Assembly (NCBI RefSeq): GCF_016545825.1
Contig: NC_052614.1
Coordinates: 31,087,669-31,151,668 of the forward strand
Direction of reading: 5' to 3'
DNA length: 64,000 bases
Source: Eucalyptus grandis
Taxonomy: Eukaryota; Streptophyta; Magnoliopsida; Myrtales; Myrtaceae
The notes under the pieces were generated by a model. It saw nothing but the letters and a program-made list of their open reading frames with translations, was not told where the DNA came from and ran no database searches. Position numbers and translations under genes: made by a program. Shown here piece by piece: positions 24,538-36,927 of the stretch. How positions within the stretch are numbered: position 1 is the first letter of the stretch; each line of letters opens with the position of its first letter.

Positions 24538-25038
24538 GTGATTAACCATCTTAGACCTGAATACTTAGAAGATGAAATGGACACCTTCCAGGGTGTGGAT
24601 GATTGGGATGGTATAACTTCTTATTAAAGAGGAATATCTTCAGAATTCTGATTATGGCATGATGTTTCTACCATTGCTGTTTATATATGCTTGTAGGATG
24701 TGGAGCAAGGGACTTTATGAAAACTTACTCATAAAATGGAAATTGTCCGAAAACTGTGCTAGAACTTATTCATCCTGTAATTTGATGTGCTATTCAATTG
24801 GCCCTTGCAGTTCCCTGTGGAGAATTACGTGGAGAATCTCCTAATTGAAGCCATGAGGTATGCGGTTCTTTTGAGATGTTTGATTCACCAATGGAACTGG
24901 AGGAAAGGCTGAAGCTTCAGCAAGAGTCATTAGATCATGGACCTACTATTATTTACGTCCCTACGAGGAAAGAAACTTTGACAATTGCCAAATTCTTGTG
25001 TGACTTCGGCATCAAAGCAGCAGCTTATAATGCCAAGG
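24538..25038 (+). pseudogene. Captured RecQ-type helicase gene fragment (RECQSIM-like)
   Basis: Three exon-like pieces in host-gene style. (1) 24538-24610, after CTGGCAG and before GTATAA, reads VINHLRPEYLEDEMDTF. (2) 24811-24857, after CCTTGCAG, reads FPVENYVENLLIEAM. (3) 24876-25038 reads MFDSPMELEERL then GPTIIYVPTRKETL and GIKAAAYNAK, followed by GTTTCATT. The last matches the start of the second RecA-like lobe of plant RecQ helicases, closest in my memory to RECQSIM. The DEAH-box lobe and everything after this point are missing, and pieces 2 and 3 are out of frame. It is a non-functional fragment moved by the hAT element. Upstream, about 24165-24200, DLVVMGFE could be a trace of the gene's UBA-like start. 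Confidence 0.65.
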
Positions 25039-25365
25039 TTTCATTCTGCATAATAAATACCATTTTTAATTGATGTATTCTCAATTTGATGGTTTCATTT
25101 TGGTATCATTCTTGCTTCAAACTACTCCACATTTCTTTTATGTGCGTACGTTATAGTTCAAATCTGAAAATTAAAAAAAAAAAAAAAAAGAACCTGTTGG
25201 AACCTAGAAGCGACCCTAGAACCTGTGACAGGGTAGGTTCCAGGTTCTTGGTTTTGACGGGTAGGTTCCAGGTTCCAAATTTTTTGGAACCTGTACTCGA
25301 GGGTAGGTTCTAGGTTCCAGATGGAACCGAACCGGAACCTGGAACCGCTCACCCCTAATCTCCGC

Positions 25366-27726
25366 GATCCTCACATAGCCTCACCCCCACCACAATGCCT
25401 GCCTTCGCCGTCGCCATTGCTGATCCATCAAGAGTCCTACCAGCAGCGAAGCTCCAAGCTCAGCCCACCAGATGCCGTTGCTTCTTCCCTTCCGCAAACC
25501 TGAAGAGCTGTTGCCGTCCTTTCCATAAGCTTTCATCGCCGTCAACCAGCTCGCAAAGCCAAGCCAGAGAGGCTGCTGTCTTGCTTGTGTGACTCCACAT
25601 TGCTGCTGCCACTCGACGACGAGTTGCTCGCTGCACCATTGCAACACTGCCGACAAGAAAGCTAACTCACCACGCTTGAGTTCTTTCCTTGTTGCAGGTT
25701 TTTCTCGGGCAAACTGCGGTCCAGTTGGGAGAATTCCTGGTTCCTCGGTGAATTTCTAGCGTGCTCGGTTATTCTTGTAGCTGGATCCAGCGAGCGACAC
25801 CAACTTCACAATATTGCAACTAGAAGTCCCAGCCATCAACTCATCGTACGAGAACATCTTCAAAGATTGTGGGTTGTTTTGGTTTTTGGTCAAAGCGGTG
25901 GAATTTGTCTCTTATTGCATGGTGAAATCTGGAGACTTAACTGTGAATTCTTGAGAAAGAAGCATATGTGAGATTGAAGACAAAGAGATCGTGACTTTAG
26001 AGTTCTCGGTGGAGATTATTTGGTCCGACTAAAAGACCAAATATTAATTCACTATGAACTCCTTTGGCGGGCCGCCACAATCGTTCTCCATTTATTCCGC
26101 CGTGCACCATTGCCAATCGCTGTCCAATTTGTTGTCCACCAATTCGAATTTGGGATCTAATCCTCCAAATTAGGTAATGATCGATGTCCGATTCCATTGA
26201 ATGTCTTATTGCCTGATTTGATTATTCCATCTAATCAATATCTTTGAGTGATAGGCATATCCCAAAATTAGGATGTACCACGCATGATCTTTAATTCTGT
26301 CTATAGTATCTTTAAAATTGATAAGACTTAAAATCAATTTATCAATTTTATGTGCGAAATTTCATGTTAATTAGATATTGTTTCCTTGCTTGAATTGATT
26401 GGATGATATTTTTTATAATCCTGGATGATTCGGTGGTTATCTTAGTTTGATTGCTTTCATTATCCTGAAAAAACATAAATTGCATTGCAAATCATGTGGT
26501 TTAGAATTGGTTTTCTAGATAGAATTGCATGATGGAATAGTTCCGATACTTTCTAATTAAATTATTTGCAAATTGAATTGCTTGTTGAGATAAGTTTCTA
26601 AGTTAATATAGGATTTATGTTAGTCTATTTCCTAACTTAAAATAGATAATATCTCACTTTAGGTAGATTTTTATTTTTAGTAATTTTTAACTAAGAAATT
26701 TAATAAAAAAATACAAAAATACCATGTGCATGTCATATAGAATTAGGTTCATAAAATGCACGTTATTTAGTAATTATTACTAGGTCCATTTAATTAGAAA
26801 TTGTCTGTCATTAGAATTAGGGCATTTAGTTTAATTGCATGACATATAGTTTAGTTTTCATTTAAATAAGAGAAACCAAAAAAGAGATTTGAGTAGAATT
26901 GCGCGTTAATTAGAAATCATATTTAGGTAAATAAATGTGGTTTTCCCTACATATGCTCGTGTTGCATCAATGTAAATATTTCCTCCCATGCTTAAAATTT
27001 ATTGTTGCCTTGCTTTATTGAGTGTTTAATAATGGTTGCGCACCCGCATGACCACCTTGCTTGTTAGAGGATAGATTAAAATCAATCCAAGTTGCCTACA
27101 TTAATAAAAGAGAAAATGTACCGAGAGGGGTTAGAGTAATCTAGCATAATCGAATCCCTGAACTCATTTAATCTCTGGTTTGTAAAGTAAGGTATTTCTG
27201 CAATGCTTTACTAGAGTATCTAATCAACCCACCATCAATCGATTAGTAATAACTCTTAGATAAAAAATCATTTGCATGATGAATAACTTGAACCTAAGTT
27301 GCAAATTGGTATGGATTGGGAAGAGTCCGAGCTAAGTTTAAGTTTAGTAATCCATTAGCTAAACTCGTAGGTGGTCCACTCAAGATTAGGTTGGGATGAA
27401 GTGAATAATGTCTCTCTTATTGATGTAATTGACAACTTTTGTTGTCTTATTTGGGTAAAATATTTTTAAGAGAACAACCTTTTTAAGGCAGCCAAGCAAC
27501 TGAACGAAAAATATCTTTTGTTAAGTTGTATATGCAACTTGTTATTAGGGCAACTTTTAGTGGATATTTTTCTTTTCATTGATGATTCTATTAAAATTTT
27601 GATGCATTTAAAATTTGCAAAAAATATATATTTGCAGATGGTTTGAATGGGTTGTCTTATAATGCCATTACAATTGCTGTAATTTTTTGTCAACGACTAA
27701 GTTACTATGTAATCAAGGCAAATATA
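25366..27726. other. Unassigned, mostly AT-rich DNA
   Basis: A GC-richer patch (about 25380-25640) has overlapping frames on both strands, and the rest is AT-rich. The texture resembles a decayed long LTR, but I cannot find termini or a TSD. No gene is called. Confidence 0.5.
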
Positions 27727-27731
27727 ATATC

Positions 27732-28753
27732 TGTTAAAATTATGTCTTAAGTTTAAGTCCAATACGAGATTTGATGCACACGAGGAGCATTTGTTGGTCG
27801 AAGTTCGGCGCAAATTGATGCGCAAATTGACAATGAAGAAGCAAAGCATGAAGGCCTTCTGCACATGTGTATATTGATAAAAGATGGGCACGCCTCCCAA
27901 GTCCATTTTTTCTACCTCTTTAATTGCATGCACATGGATGTGCACGCATGGCGGGAAATGGACGTTTTTTTTTTTTTTTGGTCAGTCGGGAAATGGACGT
28001 TGAAGACTAAGGCAAAAGTAAAAAGTTGTGGGCTTGTTTTGTCTTCTTTCATTAACTCCTTGTTTATTTCCTTTGCTATTTCATTCGGCTGCAGACAAAA
28101 GGAAAGAAAGGATAAAATATTAATTGAAGGAGTTCAACGTCATGGACATGATCTTGGAAGACGGCGGCCATCCTTCTTTTATGCTTATTTTCAAAGATTA
28201 TGGGCGCATGTTTTCTGTCTCATTAAATGTGTTCCATGCAAAGTGTGCATGCGTGTCCATGAATTTTGGTGGGCGTCGGCGCTTATTGTGAACGCCTGAG
28301 TGAGTCCACATTTCTGTCTTGTTTCTCCTTTAAAAGGAGGAACGGAGAAGAGAAGCAAGGTAGAGTTGGTGAGAGAAGTCGTGAGACTTCCCGGAGAAAA
28401 GGCAGAAGCCCTCGGTAGAGAGGAATTTTCTTGTTGTAAATTATACCTGAGTGTTTTAGTTAGTAAAATTCTTGTGTGTAGAATTTATTTAATTCCTTGA
28501 GTGAGGTTAGGGGCTAAATATTGTGTGAGTTATTTGGGTGTAATTTAGGGTTGGGAAACACTGAGAGTGTGTTTGAGTGCTCGAGTGATTATAATCTCTG
28601 GTGTATCGCTTGTTTCTATAGTGTAATTCTGTACTGCTCTCCCCGTGGACGTAAGTTTTGATATTCGGACCGAACCATATAATTTCGGTGTCCGATTCCC
28701 TTTCCTTCATTCCGACTATTTTATCCGACTTGCTGGTCCGTATTTCCGCAACA
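27732..28753 (+). mobile_element. Solo LTR of a copia family related to copia B, TSD atatc
   Basis: Starts TGTTAAAATTATGTCTTAAG and ends GTATTTCCGCAACA, with the perfect TSD atatc at 27727-27731 and 28754-28758. Its 5' end resembles the copia B LTR (TGTTAAATTATGTCTCGAG on the minus strand). Near its 3' end both share the pattern CCCCGTGGACGTA...GACCGAACCA. A TTTAAAAGG promoter-like motif lies near 28329. The open frame at 27865-28299 lies in U3 and matches no protein I know. Confidence 0.9.
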
Positions 28754-28758
28754 ATATC

Positions 28759-30526
28759 CTATATTATAATGTTTAAGAGAGCATTTTCTTTTGCCTTTGC
28801 ATTATAACAATAGATGTTTAGAATTTTTATATACTTAACTTTGTCATATTTTTAATTCTTTTTAAAGTACCTTTTAAAATATAATGCGATGATTGCATAA
28901 AAAATAAATAAAACTTGGACTATTAGATTCATCGAGTAAAATGAAAGTTGAACAGCTAAAATACATAGAATATAATGTAAAGACATGTTAAATTTATAAT
29001 TAAATGAAATGCGTACTAGAACTGGTTAAAGGAGTCTTTTTGCTCTTACTTGTGCTTAGGTTATTTTTTAAATAATACTTTCCAAGTAAAAGAAAAGAGA
29101 AATATACAACTCATTAACACAATATTTAGTTAGCTATCTACCAAATAATTTTTTTTTGGAAAAAAAGGGGTACCAATTTAATGCCAAATAGAGTAAGAAA
29201 AGGAAAAAAAAACAAAAAAGAAGAAAAGAAAGTAAGAAATAATCCTAAATCAATAGGTGGCCCCACATTTAACCTTAATAAATGTTATTTAAGAGGAGCA
29301 TCGATAGTTTCGTCTCTAACAAAATTGAAACAAGAGAGAAAGAAGAAAATAAGGTAATAAATGTTAAATCAAAGGTGAGACCTGCAAAGGATAATGTAAT
29401 CAATTCAATATGATAGAGAATGTGAGGAATCAACAAGAAGATGAAAACAACGGAAGCCTAGATAATTCAATAAAACAAATATATGTTGACAACTTTTTAT
29501 GATGAATTGACTTTCAAATTTCCGATAAATATTGTTCCCTACATAAAATTTGATGATGCGTTAGCATAGAAAGGTTAGCCATTCAGTATATGGTTCCAAA
29601 TTTATATTATTTTGTACATAGACACTTTCAAAGTTTAGTTGAAAATTTGTCACTATCACATTAGCATCAATAGAACAATATATATACTCAACAAATATCA
29701 AGCAAAATATTTGATTTGTCGGTTTAATGTGCACGACTTATATAATATTCAGCTATCCTTAATCTTAAGAGAAACAGGGTTTATAAAGGATGAGGAATTA
29801 GGGCACTCTTGCTAGAATAAGAAACAAGTTAATTTCCTAATTTGAATTAAAGAATATGTGATATGTCCAAAATAAGAAATTAAAGTAGCTCTCTTCATCA
29901 TGACTATAATTTTAAAAGATATTAACTCTATCCTCTCCCAACTTCATTAGATAACGCAATCTTTCCTAATTCGGCACCTCCCATGTGCGCATCACATGTA
30001 AGTTTCAGCCACCACAGGTATTCAATGGGCTTCACCAAATTTCACTCCTCGCCGGGCTTGGTGTAGATAATTTGATTAAGCTTAGAACCTGCTTGTTTTT
30101 AACCCCTTTAGCACCAGTCTAATGAGAATACAATTTATGTAAGCCCAATGATATCAAATATAAAATGCTCATAATATGCAAATGCAAATTAACAATATTT
30201 TTGTGTAGGAATCTTGGTAGAATCATAATTTTCTCATGCAATGAATGACTAAATGGAGTCGTTAAAATTTAGATGTTAACAAGATATAATTTTATAATCT
30301 TAGACCCATACACAGACATTTCACTAGTATATGCTATAATATTGAACTGGACCAACACGTAAAATAAGCGCCTATGAATTAGTTTAAACTTTGTTGTGAA
30401 TGAGGCCCATAATACAGAGAAACGCTATGATTTCATTTGTTTATTTTTGGGAGATAGTCTCACTATATACATTCAGTAGGGTCTCTCTATTTGGTGTTCT
30501 GCTAATGCATAGTGAAAAATCCTATA
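28759..30526. other. AT-rich intergenic region, no gene recognised
   Basis: No open frame longer than about 60 codons, no splice-linked coding pattern and no RNA gene are visible. Confidence 0.6.
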
Positions 30527-31045
30527 CTCAAGTAAAGGGAAAAGTGCCAAAAAAGTCCTAAACCTTTTGGCTTTGTGCCGATTTAGTCCTAAACCTTTTT
30601 ACGTTGTGCCAATTCAGTCATTTCGGCCAATTTTGGCCGGATTTTGCTGATTGAACGCCGGCCTGCTAACATGGCCTGATTGGCGCTGACGTGTACAACT
30701 TTTGATAATATTTTAATATTTTAGAAATTTTTTCTCTTTTTATTTTTATTCTTTTATTTATTATTTTATTTTATTTTTCTTCTCATCTTCTTCCTCTAGC
30801 CGGTCGCCGGAGCTCGGCGACCGGCCAGAGGTGACGGCCGACAAGGTTGAGGTCGACCTTGCCGGCCACCTCGGCGAGGCTCAACCTCGCCAGATCCGGC
30901 GAGGGTGAGCGTCACCCGCCCAGTGCAAGGCCACCCTCGAGGCCTGGGTGGGGAGGCTTGCCCTGGCCTCGCGCCGAGCTGGCGGGGCTCGCCCTCGCCG
31001 GCCATGGTCGAGCCTCGATCCTTGCCAGATCCGGCTAGGGCGAGC

Positions 31046-31678
31046 TGATGTGGACATCGAGCCATATCGAGGAGGATGGTGCTAAGGATCCATTGTCTAT
31101 TCCTACTGGTTTGATCACTTGAGCGTGGGTCAAGCAATTTAAGCAAGCTATTGGCATCATGGTTTGTGATCTTCGGCGTGGAGATGACTTTGGATCAAAT
31201 CTTGAAGAATTTTGGAAATTTTGGTGCAATTTGATTATCTGGTTACCAAATATTTGACCAAGTCAATATATATATATATCTTCTTGTTTAGGAATATTCT
31301 AGAATATGACGTATTAGATTTTTAGGGTTGGTTTTAGGGTTTGTGTGGCGGCTAGAAAGCCCATATAAAGGATTTGCCAAATTTCTTTGAGGACAGATAT
31401 ATTTTATTTTTGAGGAAAAAGTTGAGAGATTCTCTTCTACTGTTCTTTTGAGGACTTGACCTAATTAAGGTTCCCTTGTGACTGTTGATTCGACTTATCG
31501 AGCGAGATAGCGAATTCTTTCACTCGTGGCGTTTATAACGTTGGTTGGTTGACACGCGTTCGTCAACAGGTCATGTTCATACCGAGGTTGTCAATCACAG
31601 GTTTGATTGGAGGTCGAGGTTTGCAATTCTCACCATCTGGGCCTTTGTAGAACAATCCTTCCGCAGCGATTCACATCA
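31046..31678 (+). repeat. 5' LTR of the gypsy element
   Basis: TGATGTGGACATC...GATTCACATCA, 633 bp. A promoter-like TATAAAG lies at 31364-31370. It is shorter than the 3' LTR chiefly because its TA run (about 31266-31279) is shorter and it lacks a duplicated GGAATATTCTAGAATA segment. Confidence 0.93.
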
Positions 31679-31680
31679 TT

Positions 31681-31692
31681 TGGTATCAGAGC
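31681..31692 (+). other. Primer binding site (tRNA-Met)
   Basis: TGGTATCAGAGC, two bases after the 5' LTR. This is the standard initiator tRNA-Met complement of plant LTR elements. Confidence 0.95.
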
Positions 31693-31875
31693 TTGCTTCT
31701 ACAAGGTCTATTTATCTTTAATTTTTTGTTGATATTCAGCAATTTGAGATTTATTGAGCTAGAGTTTCGGTTCTAGCTAATTTAGGGATCCGATTGCTTT
31801 TGTGCTTCCATACGTAGTTGTTTGCTGTTAGTTTTAATTTTTTTTCTAGCATCTTAAATTGCATCTGAGTTCGTC

Positions 31876-31996
31876 AAAAAAAAAAAAAAAAGAAAAGAAA
31901 ACAAACAAAAAAAAAAAAAGTGCGAAAGAAAAAAAAAAAAAAAAGATGCGGCAAAAAAAAAAAAAAAATTAGTCGAACAAAAAAAAAAAAAAGAAG
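31876..31996. repeat. A-rich tracts in the gypsy leader
   Basis: Several runs of 12 to 18 A separated by a few bases, between the primer binding site and gag. Confidence 0.95.
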
Positions 31997-32639
31997 GCGA
32001 CTCGTTTGTTAGTAGACCGAATTAAAACAAAATCAATAGTGATTTGCATTTCAATTGGAATTTCGGAAGTTGTACTTGTTGGTTTGAAATTGTTACTTGC
32101 TGAAACAAAATCAATAGTGATCTAATCTTGTTTGATTAGTTTGATTGATTGTTGTGAGGGGGTGAGAGACAGGTTTTGAGTCTAATAAAGAGCTTGTGAA
32201 AAGAGAATACGATAGGGAAAATGCAAGAGTTTATAAGCTTAATTGAGGGTGGAAAAAGCCTAGACTTGAGTTAAACACGAGGGGAGTGACAAACACCTTG
32301 AGAGAAACATGTGAGGGAGCAATTGGTGAAGATTTTTGTGACTAACGTTTACTTGCAAGTCTAAAATATGTCTCATGAAGAAAGCGTGAATCAAAGGGAG
32401 GTTGACTCCATTCGAAGGGATGAAGCGCTCGTGGAAAGCATCCAGCAATTGAGGCCGTAGTGGAGGAGCTTAGTGGCCGAATGATGGGGAATGACATGAG
32501 GGTTGATGGTGACCAAGAGCTACCTCGGGGAAGGCCGCAACATTAGTGAGACACCTCTAGAACACGACATAGAAGGCAGCGGCATTATGATGATGATGAG
32601 GCCGACATGGAGGATGATCAAGATGCTCGATTTCGAAGG

Positions 32640-33470
32640 TGGAATGGAGCCCGAGGGTTTAGACCCCGAGAAGATAATGAACTTGGCAATATCAAGATAA
32701 AGATTCCTTTTTTCCAAGGGAAGAATGATCCCGATGTGTATCTAGAATGGGAGAAACGCATGGAGATGGTATTTGATTGCCAATGATACTCCGAGCTCAA
32801 AAGGTAAAAATTGCAACTGTTGAATTTACCGATTATGCTATAATTTGGTGGGATCAACTTGTGACTAGTAGGAGACGCAACGGTGAAAGACCGATAGAGA
32901 CGTGGGATGAGATGAAAGCGGTAATGAGGAGGCGTTTTGTACCAAGTCATTACCATCGAGATTTGTTTCAAAAGTTATAAAATCTCACACAAGGCAATAA
33001 GAGCGTGGAAGAGTATCACAAGGAGATGGAGATTGCCATGATCCGTGCTAATGTGGTGGAGGATCGTGAGGCCACAATGTCAAGATTTTTGAGTGGTTTG
33101 AGCTGAGACATAGCAAGGGTGGTGGAGCTGCAACACTATGTTGAATTGGAGGAATTTGTGGACAAAACTATCAAAGTTAAGCGGCAATTGAAGTTGGACC
33201 GAAATCAAAAGAGTGAATGAGGTTCAAATCAGAACTGGAGATTCAATTGGAAAAGAGATGAAAAGCCAAATTGGAGAGGAAACAACACCAAAACCGAAAC
33301 CTCAAAGGAGAAGGAGAGGGATGGTAAAGTTGGAACGAATCCGGCTTCAGGTAAAACCGAAAAACCCTAACACTAGAATTTGTGAGATTAAATGTTTTAA
33401 GTGTTTGGGTAGGGGTCATATGGCGAATCAATGCCCTAATAGGGTGGGTGATGATCATGACTGGACATGG
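32640..33470 (+). pseudogene. gypsy gag, frame-broken
   Basis: Capsid part with [33 protein letters not shown] and [18 protein letters not shown], then the CCHC zinc knuckle CFKCLGRGHMANQC at 33393-33434. It is spread over several short frames because of stops (for example TAA after FQKL at 32979) and frameshifts. In a live element this would form the particle and package RNA. Confidence 0.85.
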
Positions 33471-33472
33471 TG

Positions 33473-36400
33473 TTATTGAGTCCGAAAGTGAAAGGGAAGA
33501 AGAGGATGATGAGATGCCACCGTTGGAGGATTGTAGTGATGGAGAAATAGCTATAAAAGGAGACTTATTGGTGGTTAGGCATTCTCTTAGTGTGCAAGTA
33601 AAGGAGGAGGAGCATCATCAACAAAGAGATAACTTGTTTCATACAAAATGTGTGGTGAATGGTAAGATCTGTAGTTTGATAATTGATGGATATAGTTGTG
33701 CAAATGTGGCAAGTTGTATTATGGTGGATAAGTTGGGTTTGAAGACGACAAAGCACCCTAGGCCTTATAGACTTCAATGGTTAAATGATAGTGGAGAGGT
33801 GAAAGTGTCGAAGCAAGTTCGAATCCCATTTGAGATAGGAAGATATAAGGACGGGGTAAAGTGTGATGTTGTACCTATGCAAGCAGGTCATATCTTGTTT
33901 GGAAGACCATGGCAATATGATCGAAAGGTACATTATGATGGGTATACTAATTGTTATTCATTGGTGATGAATCAAAAGACTTATACCTTGGTACCAATGA
34001 CACCTAGTGAGGTGTATCAATATCAATTAAAGTTACAACAAGAAGCCGAGAGAGAGAGAGAGAGAAAATGTGAGAAATCCGAGGGCTTGCGTGGTGTGTC
34101 TAAGACGCAAGGAAAAAGAGAGGCCGAGAGAAGAATTGTGGTAAAAACCGAGGGAAAAGAAGAGAGGAAAGAAAATAGACAAAAGAATTTTTATAACAAA
34201 TCGAGTGAGGTGAGGAGAGCTTTAGTTCTAGACCGACCGATGCTTGTACTTTTGTACAAGGAGGTTTTGTTTTCTACTAACGATCTTGACCTAAGTTTGC
34301 CTAGTCCTATTGTGTCTTTATTGCAGGAATTTGAAGATGTCTTTCCTGATGAACTTCTTGGACGGATACCACCGATTCGAGGCATAGAACATCAAATTGA
34401 CTTGATTCCTGGTGCGCCATTATCTAATCGACCCGCCTATCGAAGTAATCCCGAGGAGACAAAGGAACTTCAGCAACAAGTTAGCGAACTATTGGAACGG
34501 GGTATGTGAGAGAGAGTCTTAGCCCGTGCGCCGTTCCTATTTTGTTGGTGCCAAAGAAGGATGAAACTTAGCGAATGTGTGTCGATTATCGAGCAATCAA
34601 TAACATTACGGTAAAGTATCAACATCCTATTCCTAAGTTAGATGACATGTTGGATGAGTTGCATGGTTCTTGCATTTTCACTAAGATTGATTTGAAAAGT
34701 GGCTATCATCAAATTAGGATGAAAGAAGGTGATGAATAGAAAACTGCATTTAAGACCAAGTATGGATTATATGAATGGTTAGTCATGCCATTTGGATTAA
34801 CTAATGCACCGAGCACGTTTATGCAATTCATATGTTTTGCGTGCTTTTATTGGTCGATTTGTGGTTGTCTATTTCGATTATATCTTGATTTATAGTCGAA
34901 GTCCTGATGACCATATTGAGCATGTGCGAGCTGTCTTGCAGGTTTTAAGGGCTGAGCAATTATACGCTAATCTAAAGAAGTGCTCTTTTGTTACTAACAA
35001 ATTAGTATTTCTAGGATTTGTTGTTAGTGCTGATGGTATACAGGTTGATGAAGAAAAGGTCAAAGCAATCCGTGAATGGCCAACGCCTAAGACCGTAGGA
35101 GAGGTGCGTAGCTTTCACGGATTGGCGAGTTTTATCGGCGATTTATGAGAAATTTCAGCATCATCGCCGCACCTTTGACCGAGGTTATCAAGAAGCACGT
35201 GGGTTTCACATGGGGAGAAGAGCAAGAAAAAGTATTTAATCTGCTAAAAGATAAGTTAACTAATGCTCCTTTGTTATCTTTACCGAATTTCAGTGCTACT
35301 TTTGAGATAGAGTGCGATGCTTCTGGTACAGGAATTGGAGCTGTGTTGATGCAAGGAGGGCGTCCCATAGCTTATTTCAGCGAGAAATTGAGTGGAGCAA
35401 CATTGAATTATCCTACCTATGATAAGGAGATGTATGCTTTAGTGCGAGCTTTGGAAACTTGGCAACATTATCTATGGCTGAAGGAGTTTGTGATCCACAC
35501 CGATCACGAGACCCTGAAGTACTTGAAAGGGTAGCAAAAGTTGAATAAAAGACATGCCAAATGGATGGAGTTCATCGAGACTTTTCCATATGTGATCAAG
35601 TACAAAAAAGGTAAGTAGAATGTGGTAGTCGATGCACTTTCTCGAAGGTACGCGATTCTAACTATTTTAGAAGCAAAGTGTCTAGGTTTTGAGTATATCA
35701 AGGGCTTATATACTGATGATGATGACTTTGGGAGAGTGTATGAAGCATGTGAACACGCTGCATTTGATAAATTCTATAGGCATGAAGGTTATCTTTTTCG
35801 TGAAAACAAACTATGTTTGCCTAAGTGTTCTTTGCGTGAATTGTTGGTACGAGAAGCGCATAATGGTGGTTTAATGGGGCATTTTGGCATTATTAAGACT
35901 TATGAAGTGCTACATGAACATTTTTATTGGCAACATATGAAGAGAGATGTCACACGTGTCTGTGAGAGATGCATTGCTTGTAAGCAATCTAAGTCTACAA
36001 CTAAATCGCATGGCTTGTATACACCATTACCTATTCCAACGCATCCTTGGACTGCTATTTCTATGGATTTTGTGTTAGGATTGCCTAGGTCTTAAGTATG
36101 GTAGAGATTCTATTTATGTGGTTGTTGATCGGTTTTCAAAGATGGCTCATTTTATACCTTGTCATAAAACTGATGATGCATCTCATGTTGTTGATTTGTT
36201 CTTTAGGGAGATTGTATGTTTGCATGGCATGCCTAGATCGATTGTTCCAGATCGAGATTCTAAATTTCTTAGCTACTTTTGGAAAACATTGTGGAAAAAA
36301 TTAGGAACACGTTTGTTATTTTCTACTACTTGTCATCCACAGACCGATGGTCAAACCAAGGTAGTTAATAGAACCTTAGGGGTATTGTTGTGTGCTATTA

Positions 36401-36927
36401 TTAAAAAGAACATAAAATCTTGGGAAGATTGTCTGCCACATGTTGAATTTGCATATAATAGGAGCATGCATTCTGCTACTAAATTTACACCATTTAAGGT
36501 TGTTTATGGATTTAATCCGTTAACTCTGTTAGATTTAACGCATTTACCTGTTGATGAGCGTGTGGATTTAGATGGAGCAAAGAAAGCCGAATTTGTCAAG
36601 ACGTTGCATAAGAAGACGCGCGCAAATATTGAGCGCAAGACTGAACAATATGCAAGGCAAGCCAACAAATGGAGCAAGGAAGTGGTGTTTGAACCCGGCG
36701 ATTGGGTTTGGGTTCATATGCGCAAAGAGAGATTTCCTTAGCAACGGCATTCTAAGTTATTACCGCAAGGGGATGGACCATTCATAGTTTTGGAAAGAGT
36801 TAACAATAATGCCTACAAGCTTGATCTTCTAGGTAAGTATGACGTTAGTGCCACATTTAATGTTTTTGACTTGACTCTTTTCGATGTCGTGATGATTTGA
36901 GGGCAAATCCTTTGCACGGGGAGGGAA
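33473..36927 (+). pseudogene. gypsy pol: protease, RT, RNase H, integrase, frame-broken
   Basis: Protease at about 33650-34000, with DGYSCANV where the family has an active-site Asp and Gly-Gly, and HILFGRPWQYD. Reverse transcriptase at about 34500-35130; its catalytic box reads YFDY (34870-34881), the second Asp lost by G-to-T. RNase H at 35145-35534 ([20 protein letters not shown], then [10 protein letters not shown]). Integrase with HHCC zinc finger (35820-36000), core (36050-36450, [11 protein letters not shown] and [15 protein letters not shown]) and C-terminal part. At least six stops or frameshifts interrupt it (34507, 34568, 34737, 35532, 35616, 36093, 36739). Non-functional. Confidence 0.93.
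36917..36927 (+). other. Polypurine tract of the gypsy element
   Basis: CGGGGAGGGAA lies directly before the TGATGTGG of the 3' LTR, the expected place for plus-strand priming. Confidence 0.9.

Larger units (their letters stand above)
22776..25357 (+). mobile_element. Non-autonomous hAT-like element carrying a gene fragment
   Basis: Terminal inverted repeats TAGGGGTGAGC...GCTCACCCCTA are flanked by a perfect 8-bp TSD, atctccgc (22768-22775 and 25358-25365), diagnostic of hAT transposition. Sub-terminal regions hold many GGTTCC/GGAACC and ACCGG units on both sides (22785-22880 and 25195-25345), the usual transposase-binding style of hAT ends. There is no hAT transposase domain. The interior contains a tandem repeat (23130-23450) and a piece of a helicase gene (about 24538-25038), so it is a gene-capturing, non-autonomous copy. 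Confidence 0.9.

Noticed and set aside
25380..25656. Possible gene right of the hAT element
   Set aside because: Short frames on both strands, no domain, and no splice-supported extension.
27865..28299. 144-codon plus-strand frame
   Set aside because: Lies in the U3 part of a solo copia LTR, with no recognisable domain.
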